Shown here: positions 58,196 to 64,000 of the stretch, in pieces
How positions within the stretch are numbered: the first letter of the stretch is position 1
Layout: each line of letters opens with the position of its first letter
From: Paguma larvata
Lineage: Eukaryota; Chordata; Mammalia; Carnivora; Viverridae
DNA length: 64,000 nt
Direction: 5' to 3'
Assembly (NCBI GenBank): GCA_030068075.1
Contig: CM057826.1
Span: forward strand, 35,204,211-35,268,210
Notes under the pieces: model-generated
Told to the model about the DNA's origin: nothing
Databases searched by the model: none
What the model saw: only the letters and a program-made list of their open reading frames with translations
Made by a program: the position numbers and the translations under genes

Positions 58196-59001
58196 TTCTT
58201 CAAAACTCAATCATCACAAGTCTTTCCTGGGATGAGTGTTAAAAATGCTTCATGACTGATACCACAAAGAAGAAAATGAATATATATAGTGGAAGTTTTT
58301 ACCTGACTTGAAAGAGATATACTATTGAAATTACGTGAAACACAATCCACCGCCAAGAAACCAACCAACCAACAAAAACTCCACATGGTTAGCCAGCTAA
58401 AACTCTTAGGTAATTCCATATATTCTTCTTAGTTAGGTATATTACAAGCTCAAATTAATTAGAGAGAAACCTATTTGACTTGATTTAATCTACTTTCCCA
58501 AATTTACTTGACTCTGGAACAGTTTGGAGGGAAATATCATTATATAATATGAAATTAGCATCCAATGGATTAGTCTTATGGAAATGCTTCTCTTTTGTGA
58601 AGATAGCATGAAATATTGAAGATCTAACAAAGAGAAATGAATTAATCAATGTGTATGTACTGAGTACCACCAGTATATACTTGGCACTGTGTCAAAGGTT
58701 ATTTAGGAGCACTAGAAACGTAGAGTAACAGGGTAATCAAATATTCAAGAAATTTAAAGCAATAACAACAAAAAATATTAATTAAGATTTCATGTCAATT
58801 GAACACTTATTCATTAAACTATTTCCTGTGTATCATATTAAATAATTTTAATCATAAGTTCTTTTGAAGTTACTGAGATGAGTAAAATCAGTTCCTGCCT
58901 TCAAGGAACTTACCATCTAGAAATGGGGAGTTCAAGGAAGAAGAAATATTAGTGAATTGGCAAAGTTAGGAAAGATTTTTTTGAGAAAGGTAGTTTTGAT
59001 C
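58196..59001. other. Unique DNA with MIR/L2-like scraps
   Basis: Near 58,630-58,720 and 58,870-58,925 (for example AAATCAGTTCCTGCCTTCAA followed by GGAACTTACCATCTAGAA) there are strings like ancient MIR/L2-class repeats. No gene is recognised. Confidence 0.45.
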
Positions 59002-59017
59002 TGAAGGAGTTAGCTTA

Positions 59018-59057
59018 AAATTTTTTTAATGCTTATTTATTTTTGAGACAGAGAGAG

Positions 59058-59094
<37 letters not shown>

Positions 59095-59255
59095 CATGAG
59101 TCAGGGAGGGGCAGAGAGAGAGGGAGATACAGAATCCCTAAGCAGGCTCTGAGCTGTCAGTATGAAGCCTGACTCAGGGCTCGAACTCATGAATTGTGAG
59201 ATCATGACCTGAGCAGAAGTCAGATGCTTAACTGACTGAGCCACCCAGGCACCCT
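59018..59255 (-). mobile_element. Felid CAN SINE
   Basis: Antisense: ATTTTTTTAATGCTTATTTA tail, an expanded (GA)n at 59047-59088, GAGCTGTCAGTATGAAGCCT, GAGATCATGACCTGAGCAGA and GACTGAGCCACCCAGGCACC head. TGAAGGAGTTAGCTTAAA (59002) recurs as TGAAAGAGTTAGCCTTAAA (59256). Confidence 0.95.
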
Positions 59256-59289
59256 TGAAAGAGTTAGCCTTAAATTGTTGTTGTTGTTG

Positions 59290-59507
59290 TTTTTTAATAC
59301 ATTAAAAAAACCTACATTTTTCTTTTGAGAGAGAGATAGAGAGAGAAAGCAGGGGAGAGAGGTAGAGGGAAAGAAAGGGAGAATCCCAAGCAGGCTTCAC
59401 ACTCATCATGAAGCCCAAAGAGAGGCTGGATCCAACCACCCTAGGAACATGACTTGACCTGAAATCAAGAGTCTGGCACTCAACTGAGTGAGTCACCCAG
59501 GTGCCCC
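59290..59507 (-). mobile_element. CAN SINE, second of a tandem antisense pair
   Basis: Antisense: T-rich tail after a (TTG)n run, GAGAGAGATAGAGAGAGAAA, AAGCAGGCTTCACACTCATC, CATGACTTGACCTGAAATCA and GAGTCACCCAGGTGCCCC head. TAAATTGTT flanks it (from 59271 and from 59508). It inserted within about 20 bp of the previous SINE's right target copy. Confidence 0.93.
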
Positions 59508-59574
59508 TAAATTGTTTATTTTTATTATTTTTAACAAATAAAAATTTAAAGCTTCTGTCTGACTAAAGTGTGTC

Positions 59575-60425
59575 TATAGCAAAAAGGGATTGGTATCTGG
59601 AATATATAAAGGTCTCCTATGAATCAATAATAAAAACCCAGAAAACTCAATAAGAAAATAGAGAAAGCCTATGACAGTCATACTCAATTATACTTGTGCA
59701 CTCAAAAGACTATGCCATTTACCGATAAACACTTGAAAAATGCCCACTATCACTAATAATCAAGGAAATACCAATAAAATTAGATGAATATTTTTCATCC
59801 TACCAGTTGAAAAAGATTAAAGATTTAAAGTACTTATTATTGGGAATGATGCAGAGAATTAGATAATCTCAAAAACAGTTGATAGAATATAAAATAGGGT
59901 AACTTTGAGAGCAATTTGTTTGTATCTATCAAATTTCTAAATTGTCAGTTCCCTGTGATCCAGTCAGTCCACTTCTACCAACCTATCCCAAAGAAACTGC
60001 TGAAATTGTCCATACAGATATGCATTTATTGCAAATTGTCTTAATCATAAAACATTTTGAAAAACCCATCCTGACTGCAGAGGTACGGTTAAAGTATATT
60101 ATGGCAGGTTCATTCAATAAAATTCTGTGCGGTAGCTAAGAGAAATGAGCTAGATCTCTTTGCACTGACAGAGAAAGTTCTCCAAGGCAGTGGAAAAATC
60201 ACATTGTAAAACAACATGTAATATGTGGTTCCTTTTAAATTAAAATGTGTATGTATAAACCAATGAGCATATGTGTGTGGATATATAAATACAAGACTGA
60301 AAAGATTCTCTTGTAACTATTAATACTAATTATCTTTGGGATCAGGAGTGGATTTAGGGGTTTAGATGGGTGGGAATTTTTAAATTTTACTCTTTGTATT
60401 AAAATATGCTTAAATAGTTTGCCTG
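59575..60425 (+). mobile_element. Old LINE-1/HAL1-like relic, sense
   Basis: GGGATTGGTATCTGGAATAT, AAGGTCTCCTATGAATCAAT, ACTTGAAAAATGCCCACTAT, CAAGGAAATACCAATAAAAT, CCCAAAGAAACTGCTGAAAT and TGCATTTATTGCAAATTGTC follow the order of the LINE-1 3' region. The length (about 850 bp) suggests an L1M or HAL1 element. No reading frame survives. Confidence 0.72.
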
Positions 60426-61689
60426 AGAATATATCCATGCAGTATTTATGCGCTTTTAAAAATAAGCCAAAGGAGAGGTATACAAAAAACAAAGTAGAGT
60501 TAGTAAGTGTGAGTACAAGCTGGAAAGTGGGACTTTGTTTGAATAGGATGATGAGGCATCTAATTTAATGAGGGCCAGGGACGCTTCTATGGTAAAAATG
60601 GGAATTAGTTTATGAAGAGACAAATGAGACTAAATTAAAGAGAAGCCTGGAACTAGAAAGAGCAGTTCCGTTTTCCTGTTACAGCTTTGGTGTTAGTTAA
60701 GTGCCTTAAGTTGCTAGAAAGGGCCATCAAATCTCAACAACCCCAACGCAATGCTCCATCTGACCTTAGATTAGGTGATGTGGTAAGGACCAAACTGGGA
60801 TGAATTCCACATCAAACTACCTAAAATTCGCTTCCAGTTTGTCAAGTTTATTCAAGGGTGACTTTGTTTTGCTCATACCTTGATTGCTAGACCTGCTGAA
60901 TGAGGTTAGGGTAGCAAGATTAGTTTCTCCCAAAGCAATACTGCTAGCAGAAAGAATTGCCCAAATCCACTTTATTCAGGAGAGGCCAGTTGGGCCTATC
61001 AAGCATTTTGCATTTTATGGATTTCTGTCCATTCCAGAGCCACTGCAAGAAGGGCTTACAGATAGATGTAATCGTTGGAAAGAATTTTGAGATCGCCTTC
61101 CGTGCAGTGGCTTTCCACTTCTTCCCGTTGGCTTAAAGGCCAGGCACCGCCATTCATGAGATCTCTTCCCATCGCCATCCCTCAGGCTCTCCCTTTCCCT
61201 TTTTTCACTCTGATTCTACCTCAAAAGCAAATTGTCACAGTGTTGCTTCCGACCAAGGCCTCTGAGCGTCCCCACGGGCACTTGCTATTGATGACACCAT
61301 CGAGCATTTGGGAAAGGGGGCTGTTCTCTTGCTCACCCTGCCTCCCATCCTCTTTTCTTAATTCCCAAGAAATACCAGAAGGCAGGCTTTGACTTTTCTT
61401 TAGACGTAACCGAGGACTGGGATTCCTTTGGGAAAGGAAGTTCAGCGCAGGAAGGGGAAAGATAACCGCCACCAGTAGAGGCTATTTTGAGAGTCTGTAG
61501 GCTCCAGGCCTGTTTCAGAATCCATTAAAGGGCTTCTCGCTGCCTTAACTCCTGGCCTTCTGCCATTGGTGAGGCCAGTTTACTCTGAAGTGAGACTTCT
61601 GAACATTTATTTTCCTCAGAGTTCAGTTCAACTGCTGAACGTTTTGGAGAAAGGAAAAAGTTAATTGCAGTCTATGTCCCCCCTTCAAG
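60426..61689. other. Unique, repeat-poor DNA with rising G+C
   Basis: No transposon is recognised. A 105-codon frame (61075-61392) and others occur without known domains. The rise in G+C from here to the window end is visible by eye. Confidence 0.45.
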
Positions 61690-61865
61690 GAGTTAATTAA
61701 CCCCTTTGTGCCTCAGTTTCCTCTTTCATAAAATGTGAAGAATTATAGGAACAGCTACCATACAGGATTGTTATGAATATTAAATGACTTAATATATGTA
61801 AAGCATATAGAGCAATATAATAAGCTCCAATAAGCTCTGGGTACCCGTGTATTATTATTAGTAAC
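61690..61865 (+). repeat. MIR relic, sense (3' half)
   Basis: CCTTTGTGCCTCAGTTTCCT, CTTTCATAAAATGTGAAGAA, ATACAGGATTGTTATGAATA, TTAAATGACTTAATATATGT, AAAGCATATAGAGCAATATA and a terminal ATTATTATTAGTAA are in MIR order. Confidence 0.8.
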
Positions 61866-62172
61866 TACATTACGACCATTGAAATGAATGCCACGTTTCC
61901 ATTGCCTTACGCTCTTGGAGTTGGGTCTTGTAGGATAGGCGAAAAATTTACATTTTTCCTCTAATAAATTTTATTTTTTGGCTTGGGATCGTTTTTCTAA
62001 CCTGGTGGGACTTTTTTGATTAGACCCAATCATCCAACGTATTCATTATTATCTCGAACTTACGATAGCACACTACCAGAGTTCTCTCTCATTGCGAATG
62101 ATTTTTATTTATTTAACACACCGATTAAGGGCCCTAGTGCTGTGCTCCTGAATGCATGTGAGTATGTGTGTG

Positions 62173-62230
62173 CAGGAGTGGTTAAGGCAGGAATATAACC
62201 CCAGGAGTGGTTAAGGCAGGAATATAACCC
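62173..62230. repeat. Perfect 29-bp tandem duplication
   Basis: The unit beginning CAGGAGTGGTTAAGGCAGGA and ending ATATAACCC is present twice without a mismatch (62173-62201, 62202-62230). Confidence 0.95.
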
Positions 62231-62885
62231 CCTTACCTCAAACATGCATGGAGATTTTAATCACCGCAGACGAATCTAAATGTTCACAGGAGAATCTGAG
62301 ACGAGGTAAAATAAATGAGATATTGGCTGTGGGCAGAGTTTGAAAGAATCATGCCATAAAGAGCTAGTACGGAACACTGATGCTTCCTATAGTTTTTATT
62401 AGAGAAACAGATCTTGAAAAAGTGCATGCCACGATAGAAAAGGTTTTGTTTTTTTTAATCTTATCCCTCAACATTTAAAAATATTTAAATATATCACGCC
62501 TTAAGGCATGAACAGAGTGAGGTCAGTTTTGTTTAACAAAAACAGGGCAGCCTGTGAAGCTTGAAAAAAAAAATCAAATATAGGACAAATCACAAGAAGC
62601 CCTATATTTTGAAGGGAGTAGTAAACCGAGAATTGATCCAGACGAAAAACATCCGGTAGGTTTAAGACTATGTCAAATTTATTTGTAGTAATGGTGTTAC
62701 TTTGAGAATGCGAGCTTCCTGGATAAAGAGACAACCATCAAATAAATTTTGGGGAGTTGATCTCCAGGTCTGTTGAGAAGTGAGAGCACAGAATGATAGA
62801 GGGAAGTACACGTGATACTCTGTGGAAGAGAAGGAAGTGCTTTTGGTAGCCAAGGGGCCTGGACACCCAAGGCCGTAAACCTAAC

Positions 62886-62909
62886 CTGCCCTGCCCTGCC
62901 CTGCCCTGT
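62886..62909 (+). repeat. (CCCTG)n short tandem repeat
   Basis: About four to five consecutive CCTGC/CCCTG pentamers. Confidence 0.85.
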
Positions 62910-62947
62910 GCAGGAAGTTTCAGGAGAGGTCTGAGCAGAAAATGTAC

Positions 62948-63535
62948 CGCATTGTGACTTTGACATCAAAGATGGCAGGGGTCCTCCGAGTGCGGAGGAA
63001 CGTTTCCTCTTATAATTCGCGATGACTGTGATATATTCAAAGCTGTTCCACAAACCATTTCATGTTTTCTTTTCTGCAAGATAAAGGATTTGCAACATCG
63101 GAACATACGATGTCTCATTGCATTTCTCTCCGGAATCTTAAGGCGCCGTCAGGGACGATAGTGATTTCTAATTCTCCTAAACATCGTGTTGCCGCTCTCA
63201 GAATCCAAATGGGACCGATTGCGGGTCTGAGTCGGTGTGACAACTCCCGCATACTTACGCAGATAAGGAAGTCGACGAAGGTTGGGGCTGTGGTGCACGT
63301 AAGGAAAAGAGGCTGCCGTCCGTGCCTTCGGCCAGCATTTAGGCCTGCCTCCTCTATTTCAGGCACCGCACCAGGCCCTGGGAATGCAGAACCAGATGAG
63401 ACCTGGTCTGCTCAGGGAAGCCTTCTCGGTGGAGGACAACACAACAGGACAAGTGCCATCGGAGGCCTGTCCGAGGGCACGTGGCAATATAGAGGCAGGA
63501 CAGCTACTTGGGCCCCGCAGTGTCCTTAGGTCGAG
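62948..63535. promoter_or_regulatory. CpG-dense block, possible CpG island or shore
   Basis: By hand count there are about 32 CpG dinucleotides in about 590 bp, with G+C near one half. A comparable length at 60,001-60,600 has about four. Observed CpG is thus near expectation, unlike the rest of the window. No SINE or young transposon explains it. A 155-codon frame (63062-63529) spans it but has no recognised domain. It could be a promoter or first-exon region of a gene further right, an orphan CpG island, or simply locally hypomethylated DNA. No TATA box or splice site is assigned. Confidence 0.45.
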
Positions 63536-64000
63536 CAAGCAGTGAGGATCAGAGCGGTCTCTCACTTCTAAACCAGACCACAGGATTGCAGGAGCTTGCC
63601 CCTGACTGGCGAAGGAGTGGCTTCTTAAAACAAGCGAGCTATCCATCTTCTAGGGAGACCCTGGCACGTGCTCCTGGACTCTGCCAATTTTCTGTAGAAA
63701 TACCTAGGAGGGAAGAACTGGTGAGTGTCTGGAAGTAGAGGAAGTCCCTCGTCCCTCGAAAGGGGCTGCATTTCCTAAAGGGTGTCCCAAAGGGGCTGAA
63801 CTATTTCCATCCGGGAGGAAAAGCCTCTGGTAGTGAGGGTACCGGAGGGTGTACGTCTGGAGTCATTTCAAGGCTTTTTCCGTCTTGCCTGATGGGGCAA
63901 CAAGGAAAGATTTGTTCCTTTTATTTATTTATTTATTTTCAATATTGAAAGGTTTTTCTCTTCCCTTTCCTCCCCCCTCCCAGCCACTCCGGTTTGGGCT
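63536..64000. other. Moderately GC-rich DNA to window edge
   Basis: CpG density falls to about a third of the previous block. A (TTTA)n run lies at 63919-63940, and the edge is C-rich (TTTCCTCCCCCCTCCCAGCC at about 63967-63986). No gene is recognised. Confidence 0.45.

Larger units (their letters stand above)
61866..62947. other. Unique DNA with two tandem repeats
   Basis: Contains the 29-bp duplication at 62173-62230 and the CCCTG run at 62886-62909, listed separately. Nothing else is recognised. Confidence 0.45.

Overview
The window is vertebrate nuclear DNA, almost certainly from a felid (cat family) carnivore. The base for this is direct: 28 copies or half-copies of a tRNA-Lys-headed CAN SINE are spread over both strands. 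Most carry the felid-type body (head like GCGCCTGGGTGGCTCAG, body like CAGAGCCTGGAGCCTGCTTC, a CT-rich segment, and an A-rich tail built on AAATAAATAAAC). A dog window would show the canid head and an arctoid window a shorter body. Carnivore L1 3' ends are also present.

I find no protein-coding gene, exon, processed pseudogene, tRNA, rRNA or snRNA that I can support. Open frames are short (longest about 160 codons), many lie inside SINEs or LTRs, and none resembles a known protein family convincingly. The segment therefore looks like intergenic desert or the inside of a very large intron. Bacterial categories (operons, ribosome binding sites, CRISPR) do not apply.

Layout. 1-10 kb: mostly unique AT-rich DNA with three SINEs, MIR and L1M relics, a MER5-like fragment and a four-unit interstitial telomere repeat at 7,835. 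10-16 kb: a 40-bp tandem duplication, a fold-back SINE dimer at 10,554-10,811, an MLT1-like LTR, and a 1-kb antisense carnivore L1 with an internally expanded AT-rich tract. 16-20 kb: little recognisable. 20-32 kb: the SINE-dense stretch (eleven copies), with a MER5A element, a young L1 3' end, a MIR and old L1 pieces. 32-40 kb: MER5-like relics, an MLT1A-like LTR and antisense L1 fragments. 40-46.5 kb: an MLT2-like LTR, then a decayed ERVL-class internal region (RNase H to integrase part of pol) split by a SINE, a sense L1M, and two SINEs arranged head to head. 46.5-60.5 kb: more SINEs, a second L1 3' end, an MLT1-like antisense LTR and a HAL1/L1-like relic. 60.5-64 kb: repeat-poor and richer in G+C, ending with a CpG-dense block (about 62,948-63,535), the one place that looks like a possible regulatory element or the edge of a gene.

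Because no genes are visible, no pathway can be described. The elements tell an insertion history: ancient mammalian repeats (MIR, MER5, MLT1, MLT2/ERVL, L1M), then carnivore L1, then successive CAN SINE waves, the youngest of which still carry clean target-site duplications. Repeat family names are from recognition of consensus features, not from a database search.
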